From Neomesorhizobium albiziae (lineage in GTDB: Bacteria; Pseudomonadota; Alphaproteobacteria; Rhizobiales; Rhizobiaceae), in assembly GCF_900114255.1 (NCBI RefSeq), contig NZ_FOSL01000012.1, positions 62,001-126,000 of the forward strand: a stretch of 64,000 bases of DNA, written 5' to 3'. Within the stretch, counting starts at the first letter, position 1; each line of letters opens with the position of its first letter. Positions 26,807 to 36,950 of this stretch are shown in pieces. The notes under the pieces are model-generated. The model saw only the letters and a list, made by a program, of their open reading frames with translations. It ran no database searches and was not told the origin of the DNA. A program made the translations under genes and the position numbers.

Positions 26807-26979
26807 CATGCCTTGAATCGCTGTGTTGTTCACGATTGTGCCAAAACACGCGCTTTGCCAAACGCTTCATATTGTCAGCGCTAAAGAAGGCCTTAAAATC
26901 CCTTGGTGAGTTCCCTACATGCGCAACTCATCAGGTTGCGACGAGAGGAAGGAAAAGCTTGATCGTTGGTGGGGATGCC

Positions 26980-27330
26980 ATGCACCAGGGCGCGGCACGA
27001 ATGCAGAATGGCGATGAAGGCGGCAACGGCCCAGGCCGCGGCACCGCAGTCATCACGCGCACCAAACCGAAAACCAAGAAGCCAAGCCTTTATCGCGTTC
27101 TCATCCTCAACGACGACTACACGCCTATGGAGTTTGTGGTTCACGTGCTGGAACGCTTTTTCCAGAAGGACCGCGAGGCTGCGACCCGCATCATGCTCCA
27201 TGTCCACAATCACGGAGTGGGCGAATGCGGGGTCTATACATTCGAAGTGGCCGAGACCAAAGTGTCCCAGGTCATGGATTTTGCCCGTCAGCACCAGCAT
27301 CCGCTGCAATGCGTGATGGAAAAGAAGTGA
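26980..27330 (+). CDS. clpS: ATP-dependent Clp protease adaptor ClpS
   Basis: A 116-residue adaptor that delivers N-degron substrates to ClpAP. The core is unmistakable: [38 protein letters not shown] and the [11 protein letters not shown] segment. The start is uncertain: ATG 26980 has GGTGGGG upstream; ATG 27001 would remove seven residues; TTG 26959 sits behind a good AGGAAGGAAAAG site. Six bases separate the stop from clpA. Confidence 0.94.
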   Translation: MHQGAARMQNGDEGGNGPGRGTAVITRTKPKTKKPSLYRVLILNDDYTPMEFVVHVLERFFQKDREAATRIMLHVHNHGVGECGVYTFEVAETKVSQVMDFARQHQHPLQCVMEKK

Positions 27331-27336
27331 GGTAAA

Positions 27337-29811
27337 ATGCCGGCTTTCTCGCAAGGCTTGGAAAAGGCGCTGCATCAGGCGCTTACCCTTGCCAATGAGC
27401 GTCACCATGAATACGCAACGCTCGAACATCTGCTCCTGGCCCTCATCGACGACAGCGACGCCGCCGCCGTCATGCGCGCCTGCAATGTCGATCTCGACGA
27501 ACTCAAGCAAACTGTGCTCACCTACATCGACACGGAACTCGACAACCTCGTCACCGGCTACGACGAGGATTCCAAACCCACCGCCGGCTTCCAGCGCGTC
27601 ATCCAGCGCGCCGTGATCCACGTCCAGTCTTCCGGCCGCGAGGAAGTATCCGGCGCCAACGTGCTCGTTGCCATCTTCGCAGAGCGCGAAAGCCATGCCG
27701 CCTATTTCCTACAGGAACAGCAGATGACCCGCTACGACGCGGTCAACTACATCTCGCACGGCATAGCCAAGCGCCCCGGCGCCAGCGAAACGCGAGCGCC
27801 GCGCGGCGCCGAGGAAGACCAGCCCGGTTCTTCCGGTGGCGATTCCTCGGAAGAGGGCGGCAAGAAGAAGCAGCAGCAGGACGCATTGACCGCCTATTGC
27901 GTCGACCTCAACAAAAAGGCCAAGGCCGGCCGCATCGATCCGCTGATCGGTCGCGAGCCTGAGATCAACCGCACCATCCAGGTGTTGTGCCGCCGCTCCA
28001 AGAACAACCCGCTCTATGTCGGCGATCCCGGCGTCGGCAAGACGGCGATCGCCGAGGGCCTGGCAAAGCGCATCGTCGAGGGCGAGGTGCCGGAAGTGCT
28101 GGCAAACGCCACCATCTTTGCGCTCGACATGGGCACGCTTCTGGCCGGCACCCGTTATCGCGGCGATTTCGAGGAACGGCTGAAGCAGGTCGTCAAGGAG
28201 CTCGAGGATTATCCGGGCGCCATCCTCTTCATCGACGAGATACACACCGTCATCGGCGCCGGCGCCACGTCCGGCGGCGCGATGGACGCCTCCAACCTGC
28301 TCAAGCCGGCGCTTTCGTCCGGTTTGATTCGCTGCATTGGTTCAACCACTTACAAGGAGTTCCGCCAGTTCTTCGAGAAGGATCGCGCGCTGGTGCGCCG
28401 GTTCCAGAAGATCGATGTTAACGAGCCGACCGTGGATGACGCCATCGCCATCATGAAGGGGCTGAAGCCTTACTTCGAGGAATTCCACAAGGTGAAATAC
28501 ACCAACGACGCCATCAAGGCGGCGGTGGAGCTTTCGGCCCGCTACATCAACGACCGCAAGCTGCCGGACAAGGCGATCGACGTGATCGACGAGACCGGCG
28601 CCTCGCAGATGCTTTTGCCCGAGCCGAAGCGCAAGAAGACGATCAGCGTCAAGGAAATCGAGGCGACCGTCGCCACCATGGCGCGCATCCCGCCGAAAAC
28701 GGTTTCGGCCGACGACGAGAAGGTGCTGGCCGGTCTCGAGGTCGAGCTGAAGCGTGTCGTCTATGGCCAGGATACGGCGATCACCGCGCTGTCGTCGGCG
28801 ATCAAGCTGGCGCGTGCCGGCCTCCGGGAACCGGAGAAGCCGATTGGCTCCTACCTGTTCTCCGGCCCGACCGGCGTCGGCAAGACCGAAGTGGCAAAGC
28901 AACTCGCGGCGTCGCTCGGCGTCGAACTCCTGCGCTTCGACATGTCGGAATACATGGAGCGCCATACGGTCAGCCGGCTGATCGGCGCACCTCCGGGCTA
29001 TGTCGGCTTCGACCAGGGCGGCCTTCTGACCGACGGCGTCGACCAGCATCCGCACTGTGTGCTGTTGCTCGACGAGGTGGAAAAGGCTCATCCCGACCTG
29101 TTCAACATCCTGTTGCAGGTCATGGATCACGGCAAGCTGACCGACCACAACGGCAAGCAGATCGACTTCCGCAACGTCATTCTCATCATGACGACGAATG
29201 CGGGCGCGTCGGATGCGCAGCGCGCGGCGATCGGCTTCGGTTCGACGAAGCGCGAAGGCGACGATGTCGAGGCGATCAACCGGCTGTTCACGCCGGAGTT
29301 CCGCAACCGTCTCGACGCGATCATTCCGTTCGGTTCGCTGCCGGTTCCGGTCGTGCATCAGGTCGTCCAGAAGTTCGTCATGCAGCTGGAGGCGCAGCTT
29401 TCGGAGCGCGGCGTCACCTTCGACCTGTCGCCGGAAGCCATCGCGTGGCTTGCCGACAAGGGTTACGACGAGCGCATGGGCGCGCGGCCGCTTGGCCGCG
29501 TCATACAGGAGCACATCAAGAAGCCGCTCGCCGAGGAAGTGCTGTTCGGCAAGCTCAAGAAGGGCGGCACGGTGCGCGTGACGGTCGAGAAGAAGGAGAC
29601 CGGCGAGACCGGCCTGAAGCTCGAATCGCTCGCCGACGAGGTGCCGGTGAAGCCCAAGAAGGAAGAGCCGAAGAAGGATCCGGCTCCCCGCAAGCCGGTG
29701 GCGAAAAAGGCTGTCGCGAAAAAGACAAGTACGCCGAAGGCCAAGGATACACCGTCCGGCAAGGACGGTGGCAAGCGCAGCCTGGTGCCGCAATTGCCGC
29801 GCAAGAGCTGA
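27337..29811 (+). CDS. clpA: ATP-dependent Clp protease ATP-binding subunit ClpA
   Basis: An 824-residue Hsp100 unfoldase that feeds substrates to ClpP. A Clp N-domain (residues 1-140) is followed by two AAA+ modules with Walker A motifs GDPGVGKT and GPTGVGKT; the first Walker B region reads [15 protein letters not shown]. The C-terminus extends beyond the E. coli enzyme as a Lys/Pro/Ala-rich tail of about 50 residues, a low-complexity extension also found in other rhizobial ClpA. It forms an operon with clpS and is followed by a strong terminator. Confidence 0.97.
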   Translation: MPAFSQGLEKALHQALTLANERHHEYATLEHLLLALIDDSDAAAVMRACNVDLDELKQTVLTYIDTELDNLVTGYDEDSKPTAGFQRVIQRAVIHVQSSGREEVSGANVLVAIFAERESHAAYFLQEQQMTRYDAVNYISHGIAKRPGASETRAPRGAEEDQPGSSGGDSSEEGGKKKQQQDALTAYCVDLNKKAKAGRIDPLIGREPEINRTIQVLCRRSKNNPLYVGDPGVGKTAIAEGLAKRIVEGEVPEVLANATIFALDMGTLLAGTRYRGDFEERLKQVVKELEDYPGAILFIDEIHTVIGAGATSGGAMDASNLLKPALSSGLIRCIGSTTYKEFRQFFEKDRALVRRFQKIDVNEPTVDDAIAIMKGLKPYFEEFHKVKYTNDAIKAAVELSARYINDRKLPDKAIDVIDETGASQMLLPEPKRKKTISVKEIEATVATMARIPPKTVSADDEKVLAGLEVELKRVVYGQDTAITALSSAIKLARAGLREPEKPIGSYLFSGPTGVGKTEVAKQLAASLGVELLRFDMSEYMERHTVSRLIGAPPGYVGFDQGGLLTDGVDQHPHCVLLLDEVEKAHPDLFNILLQVMDHGKLTDHNGKQIDFRNVILIMTTNAGASDAQRAAIGFGSTKREGDDVEAINRLFTPEFRNRLDAIIPFGSLPVPVVHQVVQKFVMQLEAQLSERGVTFDLSPEAIAWLADKGYDERMGARPLGRVIQEHIKKPLAEEVLFGKLKKGGTVRVTVEKKETGETGLKLESLADEVPVKPKKEEPKKDPAPRKPVAKKAVAKKTSTPKAKDTPSGKDGGKRSLVPQLPRKS

Positions 29812-29830
29812 CGTCGCCCGCGATTATGAA

Positions 29831-29860
29831 AAAGGCCCCGGAAACGGGGCCTTTTGTTTT
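29831..29860 (+). terminator. Rho-independent terminator after clpA
   Basis: A 10-bp perfect stem (AAAGGCCCCG / CGGGGCCTTT) with a GAAA tetraloop is followed by TTGTTTT. It lies 20 bases after the clpA stop and ends the clpS-clpA operon. Confidence 0.92.
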
Positions 29861-30125
29861 GGAGCGGTTCGTGACCGAGCCGGACAGGTCGTCATCCCCA
29901 GCGGGCAGGGCGCGCCGACACCAAACGTGTTTGATAGCTTGCAGCCATTGCGATGGATTCGAGGTGAGGGATGCTTTCGTCCGATGCCGAGCTTTTTGCG
30001 TCGCCGTTGCGGTGAGCCTGTGCTAGAGCGTTGGACCGTAGAGCTGCGTAGCGGCTTTCGAAAAATCCGGTGCGTAACAAATAGGCGTAGCGATTCAGTC
30101 CGAGCGTGCGCCGCTCCAGTCGCGA

Positions 30126-30875
30126 ATGCCGATGCCTAACGATACCGCTTTCCTGTCCGATCCTGTCCTGCACCGCCGCACCTGGTATCTGCGTGGCGTC
30201 CGCGCGTCGTTTTCCATTCCTGGCCTTATTTTGGCCAGCGCCTTCGTCGGTTTTGCCGGGCTTGCCAGGGAAGCCGGACTGACACTTGCCGAGACCGTCT
30301 TCATGACCGGGGTGGTCTGGGCGCTTCCCGCAAAAGTCGTGCTGGTCGGCGCCATCCTGTCGGGAGCGTCGCTGCCGGCGGCGGCGTTTGCGGTTGCGCT
30401 GTCATCGGTGCGCCTGATGCCGATGGTCGTGGCGCTGGTGCCGGAAATGCGCAACGAGCGCACGCCGAAATGGGTGCTCTACCTGCTTTCCCATTTCGTC
30501 GCCGTCACCTCGTGGGTCCTGGCCATGGAAAACCTGCGCCACGTGCCACGCAGCATGCGCACCAGCTACTACGCCGGCCTCGGTTCGACGCTGGTGGTGG
30601 TCAACATGGTCGTCGTCGGGATCGTCTTCCAGATCGCGGGCGCGCTGCCGCCCAGCGCTTCGGCGGCATTGCTCCTGCTCACGCCGATCTACTTCCTGAC
30701 CTCGCTGTGGGGTTCGGCGCGTGAGCGGGCAGGGCACGTCGCCATGATCCTCGGCCTGTTCCTCGGCCCCGTCTTCCATGTCCTGCTGCCGGGGTTCGAC
30801 CTGCTCGCCGCGGGCCTGATCGGCGGTTTCGCCGCCTATGGCTTCCATCGCTTGCGGCGGAGGAAGACGCAATGA
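30126..30875 (+). CDS. azlC: AzlC family branched-chain amino acid exporter subunit
   Basis: A 249-residue membrane protein. The AzlC pattern includes an N-terminal RTWYLRGVRASFSIPGLILA, the helices around EAGLTLAETVFMTGVVWALP, and LSSVRLMPMVVALVPEM. AzlC with AzlD exports branched-chain amino acids or related compounds. The stop overlaps azlD by four bases. The 265 bases between the clpA terminator and this start show no convincing gene. Confidence 0.9.
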   Translation: MPMPNDTAFLSDPVLHRRTWYLRGVRASFSIPGLILASAFVGFAGLAREAGLTLAETVFMTGVVWALPAKVVLVGAILSGASLPAAAFAVALSSVRLMPMVVALVPEMRNERTPKWVLYLLSHFVAVTSWVLAMENLRHVPRSMRTSYYAGLGSTLVVVNMVVVGIVFQIAGALPPSASAALLLLTPIYFLTSLWGSARERAGHVAMILGLFLGPVFHVLLPGFDLLAAGLIGGFAAYGFHRLRRRKTQ

Positions 30876-31222
30876 CCTTCGATGCGATCGAAACCTGGTG
30901 GTGGCCGTTCCTGTTCATCCTCATCGCCGGCTGGCTCGCGACAGATGCCTGGCGTTTTCTCGGCGTCTATCTCGGCGGCCGCATTTCGGAAGACTCCGAC
31001 CTTATCGTGCTGGTGCGCACCGTTGCCACGGCCCTGGTCGCGGCCGTCATCGGAAACCTGATCGTCTTCCCGAGCGGTGCGCTTGCCGATACTTCGCTGG
31101 CGCTACGGCTGGCTGCTGCCCTGATCGGTTTCCTCGCATATCTCTGGATCGGCAGGAAAGTCCTGGTCGGCATCGCCGTGTCTGAGGCTGTTCTGATCGC
31201 CGGGATGGTTCTGGGGCTCTGA
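30872..31222 (+). CDS. azlD: AzlD family transport protein
   Basis: A 116-residue protein with three to four hydrophobic helices, the small partner of AzlC. It starts MTFDAIETWWWPFLFILIAG, overlaps azlC by four bases and has the LVRTVATALVAAVIGNLIVF helix typical of AzlD. It is convergent with the M23 peptidase gene. Confidence 0.88.
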   Translation: MTFDAIETWWWPFLFILIAGWLATDAWRFLGVYLGGRISEDSDLIVLVRTVATALVAAVIGNLIVFPSGALADTSLALRLAAALIGFLAYLWIGRKVLVGIAVSEAVLIAGMVLGL

Positions 31223-31252
31223 GGAATGGCTGCGGTTAGGTCGCGGCCACTC

Positions 31253-32542
31253 TCAGAGATACTGGACCACTTTCTTTCCTGCCTTGAGGAAACGCAACGG
31301 GTCGATGGCGTCGCCATTGCGGCGCACTTCATAGTGCAGGTGAGGGCCGGTCGAGCGGCCTGTGCTGCCGGAATCGCCGACGATGTCGCCGGTCTTGATC
31401 GTCTCGCCGACTTTCACGCGCACGCGGCTCATATGCGCGTAGCGGGTGGAGAAACCGTTGCCGTGGTCGATCTCGACCATCCTGCCGTAGCCACCGTTGC
31501 GGCCGGCCTTGACGACGACTCCCGGTGCGGTGGCATGCACCTGGGTGCCGGTCGGAGCGCGAAAATCCATGCCCGAATGAAGCGCTGGCGTGCCGAGGAT
31601 CGGGTCGCGGCGCACGCCGAAGGTGCTGGTGATCGGCAGTCCTGGAGCAGGATTGGCGATCGGCAAAGTGCGGGCCTGGCTCTTCACGGCATCAAGCGCG
31701 TCGAGCGCCTCGTCGAGCTCCTTGACCTTGGTTTCGAACATCGTCGCCTTGTCGACGGCGATCAGTGGGCCGCCGGTGGCATCCTTGCCGTTGTCGAGAT
31801 CGACCGTGAGGCCGGCCGTCTCCAGCGCTTCCTTGATCGTGTCGGTAGTCTGATAGGCATTTTCGGCAAGCGAATTGATGCGCACCAGTTGCTCATTCTC
31901 GATCGTGCGCAGCGACTGGTTGATCGCCACGAACAGCTTGTCGGCATGATCCGCGCTCGATTCCGTTGAAATCGCGGCGCGCGGCGACCAGAACGAAAAC
32001 GGCGAAGCCGTCGCGGTTGCCCTGAGATCGGTTGCCGATGCAAAGGCGGTCGTCAGGGAATCGGCGCCGGGCAGGGCGGCGCGAACGTCGGGCTTCTCTT
32101 CCTGCCTCGCCGGGGCTGCCGCCGGGACCGCGGTGCTGGCAGCCTCGGCGCGCTCAAGCATCGGGCCGATGCGGCCGTGTCTCTGTGACAGTTGCGATTG
32201 CCGCGCCAGAAGCTCGGTGACCTTGCTTTCCATCAGTTGCTGGTCGAGCAATTGCCGGCTGGTGATGCGATCGACCTGGGCGCGGAGTGCGGAAATGCGG
32301 TCTTCATAGGCCTGCTGCATGCGCGCCTGGCGCGCTGCGGTTGCGCCGAGCAGGTCGTCGCGCAGGACAAGATAGGATGTCGCCAGCAGGTAGCCGACGG
32401 CGATCGCCGCGAGTGCGGATCCGATGAACGCGGCCAGCCAGGGCCGCACCGTGAAGTGCCGGATTTCATCGCCGCGTGCGATGATGAAAGTGTGGGGTTC
32501 CTTGCGCCTGCCGAAGGCTGCTGGCCGAACAGGGTGTTTCAC
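31253..32542 (-). CDS. M23 family metallopeptidase (LytM-like), membrane anchored
   Basis: A 429-residue envelope protein: a short cytoplasmic N-terminus, a membrane segment at about residues 35-60, a long region with coiled-coil character, and a C-terminal M23 domain. The zinc motifs LHSGMDF and PHLHYEV are intact, so it is probably an active peptidoglycan endopeptidase rather than a degenerate activator. The substrate bond is not shown by the sequence. Confidence 0.92.
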   Translation of the reverse strand: MKHPVRPAAFGRRKEPHTFIIARGDEIRHFTVRPWLAAFIGSALAAIAVGYLLATSYLVLRDDLLGATAARQARMQQAYEDRISALRAQVDRITSRQLLDQQLMESKVTELLARQSQLSQRHGRIGPMLERAEAASTAVPAAAPARQEEKPDVRAALPGADSLTTAFASATDLRATATASPFSFWSPRAAISTESSADHADKLFVAINQSLRTIENEQLVRINSLAENAYQTTDTIKEALETAGLTVDLDNGKDATGGPLIAVDKATMFETKVKELDEALDALDAVKSQARTLPIANPAPGLPITSTFGVRRDPILGTPALHSGMDFRAPTGTQVHATAPGVVVKAGRNGGYGRMVEIDHGNGFSTRYAHMSRVRVKVGETIKTGDIVGDSGSTGRSTGPHLHYEVRRNGDAIDPLRFLKAGKKVVQYL

Positions 32543-32691
32543 CGGATTTTTGCTTCCATGCAGGGTGGACCAACATGGTTAATTACACCCGGTTAGGGTT
32601 AACAAAGCTTTGAGAGCGCTACACAAAGTCGAACAATACAGCCGCACAACCCGGAACAATTGCATTACCGCGACGTGACGTGGCGGCGCGA

Positions 32692-32721
32692 TAAAACAAT
32701 GCCCGCCGGCAAGGCGGGCAT
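32692..32721 (-). terminator. Rho-independent terminator on the minus strand
   Basis: A 9-bp perfect stem (ATGCCCGCC / GGCGGGCAT, 5-base loop) is followed on the minus strand by TGTTTTATCG. It lies about 60 bases after the 25-residue peptide gene and supports that gene's transcription. Confidence 0.75.
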
Positions 32722-32782
32722 CGCGCGGGAACTTGAACCGTTTGTCCAGGCCGCCGTTTTCGAGGCAGCAAACGCGGACAGG

Positions 32783-32860
32783 TTAGTCGAGAAAAAGCCA
32801 AAGCAGAATGATGATCGGGATGGGAATGCCGAGCATCCAAAGCAGAACTCCGCGAAGCAT
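32783..32860 (-). CDS. 25-residue single-span membrane peptide
   Basis: A very short gene encoding MLRGVLLWMLGIPIPIIILL followed by WLFLD. Almost the entire peptide is one hydrophobic segment with a central Pro-Ile-Pro-Ile motif. An excellent ribosome-binding site (GAGGAGACGAAA) precedes the ATG, and a minus-strand terminator follows. It is too short for routine gene finders. Peptides of this appearance recur in Rhizobiales, but no function is known to me. The peroxiredoxin gene stops upstream in the same orientation. Confidence 0.65.
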   Translation of the reverse strand: MLRGVLLWMLGIPIPIIILLWLFLD

Positions 32861-32937
32861 TTTCGTCTCCTCTCATGTCTTCTTATCGAAGAGGAAACGC
32901 CATCCGTCCGAAACGGTTCCGCGCTTTGCCGGCTGGG

Positions 32938-33402
32938 CTAAAGCGCCTTCATGGCGGCCAGTACCGCTTCGGCATGGCCCTTGACGCGTACCTTGCGCCA
33001 GATTCTGGCTATTTTGCCGTCCGCTCCGATCAGGAATGTCGCGCGCTCGACGCCCATGTAACGGCGGCCGAACATCTGCTTTTCCATCCATACGCCGTAG
33101 GCTTCAATGGCTTTGCGCTCTTCATCGGCTGCTAAATCGACGGTCAGGTCGTATTTGGCCCTGAATTTGCCATGCTTCTTGATGCTATCGGGCGAAATGC
33201 CGATGACGATCGCACCGGCCGCATTGAACTGCGGCTTCATCCGGGAAAATTCGATCGCTTCGGCGGTACAGGTTTCAGTGTCGTCCTGCGGATAGAAGTA
33301 GAGCACAACGGGTTTGCCCGCGAGGTCCTTGAGGTTCAGATGGCCGGTGTCGGTCGGAAGTTCGACGTCGGGTGCTTTCTGACCCACCTTGAGTTCGGCC
33401 AT
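32938..33402 (-). CDS. bcp: Thioredoxin-dependent peroxiredoxin, BCP family
   Basis: A 154-residue peroxiredoxin that reduces hydroperoxides in the cytoplasm. The peroxidatic cysteine is Cys45 in PQDDTETCTAEA. No other cysteine is present, so it is a 1-Cys-type BCP member. The start MAELKVGQKAPDVELPT is canonical. It is divergent from the large AsmA-like gene. Confidence 0.93.
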   Translation of the reverse strand: MAELKVGQKAPDVELPTDTGHLNLKDLAGKPVVLYFYPQDDTETCTAEAIEFSRMKPQFNAAGAIVIGISPDSIKKHGKFRAKYDLTVDLAADEERKAIEAYGVWMEKQMFGRRYMGVERATFLIGADGKIARIWRKVRVKGHAEAVLAAMKAL

Positions 33403-33497
33403 ATCGATGCCCCTTGTTTGTGGTTACCTCGGTCCGAACCGGGATATATGCTGTTCCTGGATTCGTCCACGATCCAATTTGAACGATAGGAAGCCGG

Positions 33498-36400
33498 TTG
33501 AACCAAGAGGTTCACAAACATGAGAAGATACGGTTCCGGCGGGACGATATCACTTCTCTGACCAAATTTCCGTCAGCGGAAGGCCAGCACCATCTGCTGA
33601 GCCGCAAATCCATGCCGTCGCGTGTAATGCGCGGTTGCGGGTTTGCCGTCGCCGGCGTCGCCGCTCTTCTGTTTCTCGCCGTCTGCGGCATGGTGATCGT
33701 CGGCATGACCGGGCTTGGCAGCGGCAGGCTGCGCCAGGAGGCCGAGGCGGCGATCCAGAAGTTCGCCGGCATGGACGTGGCCGTGAACATCGGCCCGGCA
33801 AACCTGTCGCTCGACCCCCAACGCTTCATCGCGCTCGAAGTGTACGATGTAAAATTCGCGCAGGCGGGCGGAAACGACATGCTGGATGCCGGGCTGGTTC
33901 GCTTCGGCGTGCGCTTCTGGCCGCTGATGTCGGGCCAGGTGCGGTTGGGCAATGCAACGATCAGCGATGCCCGCATCGTCACCGCCGCGCTGCCGTCGCG
34001 CGGCGGACCAGACTGGCAGGCTTCGCTCCTCAATGCCGAGGGACTGATCGATCCCGACCGCGTTATCGAACTTCTATTCGGCAGCTTGCATCGAGCGTTC
34101 GATACGATGGCTGTCGGTTCTACGCGCCGCATCGGACTCGACAATGTCGAGATATTGCTGCCGGAGGGCGGCTCCGTGCGCAGCCTGCTGATTTCAAGCG
34201 CGGAGCTCGACCAGAAGACGAACGGCGAGCTTTCCATCACCGCCGAGGCTGCGATCGATGGGCGCGCGGTTCATATCGAAGGCACCGCCTCGCGTGACAA
34301 CATTTCCCGGCGGATCACCAATGTCGATCTCAAGGCGACGGCGCCCATCGCGGCGGCACAAGGCGATGCCGCCACACAGTCTCCAGCACCGGAGAGCGCG
34401 ACCGGTACCAGGGTCGGCGCGGTCGATGTATCCGTCACTGGCGCCGAAGGCATCGGCGAGGAAGCATCGCAGCTTTCGGCGAAAGTAAAGCTGACCCGGG
34501 CGGTACTCGACCTCGGTTCGCGCGGCGAACTTGCTGGTGACCTCGACGTCACCGCGCGGCTTGCCAAGGGAGCGGCAAAGATCGAGATCGAAGGGCTGCG
34601 TTTCGCGACCGGGCGCTCGCGCTTCAATTTTCACGGCGCCGTTGGCCCCACGCCTAAAACCGACGATGGCCGCGGTGGCGGTACTTATCGCTACGAGCTT
34701 GTCAGCGATGGCTCGACGCTGGCGCCCGCGGATTCGCCCGAAGCGGCGCTCGAATTCGTCGCCCGGATATCGGGCAGCTACGATCCGGTGCAGAAACGGC
34801 TGGCTGCCGATCAGTTCGGCGTCCGCACCGGCCCGGGGGAACTGCTCGGCACCGCGTCGCTGCAATTCGCCGAAGGCAAGGCGCCCGGCATCTTCCTTGC
34901 GATGACCGTTCCCGATATGCCGGTCGCGCATGTCAAGCAGCTATGGCCCTGGTTTGCCGCCAGCGGGGCCCGCCGCTGGGTGATGGAGAACCTTTATGGC
35001 GGCCGCATCCTCGACAGCAACCTGCAGTACCGTGTAGCGGTCGGCCGCATGGGCAATGGCGTGCCGCTTGGCCATGACGAGGTTTTCGGCACGTTCAACG
35101 TCAGCGATACCCGCTTCGACGTGACCGGGCGCATCCCGCCGATGCGTGACGCCGACGGCACCATCGATTTTCGCGGCAATGACATCGATATCGCTCTGTC
35201 GGCGGGCACCGTGTATATGAGCAGCGGCCGCACCGTTTCCGCCAGCAACGGAAAGCTGCTGGTCCGTAACGCCAACCGTCCGCCTGTGATCGGCGACCTT
35301 GCCATGGATGTCGCGGGCGATGCAGCGGCAATCGCCGAACTCGCCTCCTACGAGCCTATCAATGCCATGCGGCATGTGGGCCTCGTGCCCGACGAGTTCA
35401 CCGGCGGCACCGTAACGGGGCATGTCAAGGCGGAAATTCCCCTTCAGAATGGCGTCGACACGTCAAAGCTGGATTGGCTGGTGACGCTCGCATACGAAAA
35501 CCTCTCGCTGTCGAAACCCTTTGATGGCCAGACCGTCAGCGAGGCCGACGGCACCATCGCCATCGATCCCGCAAAGGCGCTCATCGCCGCCAAGGCAAGG
35601 CTGAACGGGGCGCCGGCCGAGATCGCGCTGACCGAGCCGTTGAAGGATGGCGGCCCGGCGCGGGAGCGCGACATCACGATCGTTCTCGACGACAATGCGC
35701 GCGAAGCGCTCATCCCGGGGCTCGGCACGATGTTGGCCGGCCCGGTGAAAGTGTCGTTCAAGTCTGGCGCCGAAAAGACCCAGCAGATCGCGGCCGATCT
35801 GACCGACGCCAAGCTGAGCATCCCATGGGCGGGGTGGAGCAAGGGGCCGGGAGTCGCTGCCGATGTCGAATTTACCCTCGACAAGACCGACGGAAATATC
35901 GACCTTTCCGATTTCAAGCTGTCGGGCAAGAGTTTCGCCCTGGGTGGCGACATCAAGCTTGCCGGCGGAGAGCTTTCAAGCGCCAACTTCGATACGGTGA
36001 AGCTCAACCGCGACGACGACGCCTCGCTCACGATCAAGCGGTCGGGCAAGGGATATGCCGTCAGCATCAAGGGCGACGCACTCGATGCGCGTGCGGTCAT
36101 CAAGCTGTCCACCGCTGATGCCGAAAAGGGGAATGGCTCGGCCGGTTCCGTTCCGCTGTCGCTCGATGCCGACATTGGCACGCTCATCGGCTTCAACGGG
36201 GAACGGCTTTCCAACGTCAAGCTTGCTTACAAGGGTGTCGGCAGCAAGGTTGTCGGCCTCACAGTCTCGGGCGCCACCAAGTCCGGCGCCACGGTGACCG
36301 TCAAGAACGCCACCGAGGGCGACAGGCGCACCATGGCCATGCAATCCGCCGACGCCGGCGCCGTGCTTCGCTTCCTCGACATCTACGAACACATGGAAGG

Positions 36401-36923
36401 CGGCACGATCAAGCTCGCATTGGCCGGTGCTGCCGATGGAGCGTTGAAGGGGCAGGTGGACGCGACAGATTTCTGGGTCGTCGACGAACCGAAGCTGCGG
36501 TCGATCGTGTCGACTGCGCCACAGGGAGACAACCGCAGCCTCAACGAAGCGGTGAAGCGCGACATCGACACGTCTCGCGTTCAGTTCGAGCGGGGCTATG
36601 CGACCATCGACAAGGGAGACGGCCATCTGACGCTGGAGAACGGCGTGCTGCGCGGGCCGCTGATCGGGACCACCTTCCAGGGAACGCTCTACGACAAGGC
36701 TGGCAGGATGGCGATGACCGGCACGTTCATGCCGGCTTACGGCCTTAACCGGCTGTTCGGCGAGCTGCCGTTCGTCGGCATGCTGCTTGGCAACGGGCGC
36801 GACCGCGGCCTGATCGGCGTGACCTACAAGCTCTCAGGCAACGCCAAGTCGCCGGAACTGCAGATCAATCCGTTGTCGGTGATCGCGCCGGGCATCTTCC
36901 GGTCGATCTTCGAGTTCAGGTAA
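33498..36923 (+). CDS. Giant AsmA-like/DUF3971 envelope protein
   Basis: A 1141-residue protein with one N-terminal membrane anchor (about residues 47-72) and a very long periplasmic part. It is rich in beta-strand repeats and ends in an AsmA-type C-terminal domain (the segment around GYATIDKGDGHLTLENGVLR, then MPAYGLNRLFGELPFVGMLL). The size and layout match YhdP/TamB-like proteins proposed to bridge the periplasm and move phospholipids to the outer membrane. The TTG at 33498 has AGGAAG upstream; an internal ATG at 33612 is an alternative start. Confidence 0.88.
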   Translation: MNQEVHKHEKIRFRRDDITSLTKFPSAEGQHHLLSRKSMPSRVMRGCGFAVAGVAALLFLAVCGMVIVGMTGLGSGRLRQEAEAAIQKFAGMDVAVNIGPANLSLDPQRFIALEVYDVKFAQAGGNDMLDAGLVRFGVRFWPLMSGQVRLGNATISDARIVTAALPSRGGPDWQASLLNAEGLIDPDRVIELLFGSLHRAFDTMAVGSTRRIGLDNVEILLPEGGSVRSLLISSAELDQKTNGELSITAEAAIDGRAVHIEGTASRDNISRRITNVDLKATAPIAAAQGDAATQSPAPESATGTRVGAVDVSVTGAEGIGEEASQLSAKVKLTRAVLDLGSRGELAGDLDVTARLAKGAAKIEIEGLRFATGRSRFNFHGAVGPTPKTDDGRGGGTYRYELVSDGSTLAPADSPEAALEFVARISGSYDPVQKRLAADQFGVRTGPGELLGTASLQFAEGKAPGIFLAMTVPDMPVAHVKQLWPWFAASGARRWVMENLYGGRILDSNLQYRVAVGRMGNGVPLGHDEVFGTFNVSDTRFDVTGRIPPMRDADGTIDFRGNDIDIALSAGTVYMSSGRTVSASNGKLLVRNANRPPVIGDLAMDVAGDAAAIAELASYEPINAMRHVGLVPDEFTGGTVTGHVKAEIPLQNGVDTSKLDWLVTLAYENLSLSKPFDGQTVSEADGTIAIDPAKALIAAKARLNGAPAEIALTEPLKDGGPARERDITIVLDDNAREALIPGLGTMLAGPVKVSFKSGAEKTQQIAADLTDAKLSIPWAGWSKGPGVAADVEFTLDKTDGNIDLSDFKLSGKSFALGGDIKLAGGELSSANFDTVKLNRDDDASLTIKRSGKGYAVSIKGDALDARAVIKLSTADAEKGNGSAGSVPLSLDADIGTLIGFNGERLSNVKLAYKGVGSKVVGLTVSGATKSGATVTVKNATEGDRRTMAMQSADAGAVLRFLDIYEHMEGGTIKLALAGAADGALKGQVDATDFWVVDEPKLRSIVSTAPQGDNRSLNEAVKRDIDTSRVQFERGYATIDKGDGHLTLENGVLRGPLIGTTFQGTLYDKAGRMAMTGTFMPAYGLNRLFGELPFVGMLLGNGRDRGLIGVTYKLSGNAKSPELQINPLSVIAPGIFRSIFEFR

Positions 36924-36950
36924 TGCCCTTTCCCCGATGGGGAGAAAATA

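Noticed and set aside
28342-29793. A 483-residue open frame on the minus strand opposite clpA
   Set aside because: Shadow of clpA with Arg/His/Leu-rich composition and no recognisable domain.
36924-36950. C/G-rich hairpin between the AsmA-like gene and tyrS as a terminator
   Set aside because: The stem is short with a bulge and lacks a T-run on either strand; it may be a fragment of a rhizobial intergenic repeat.
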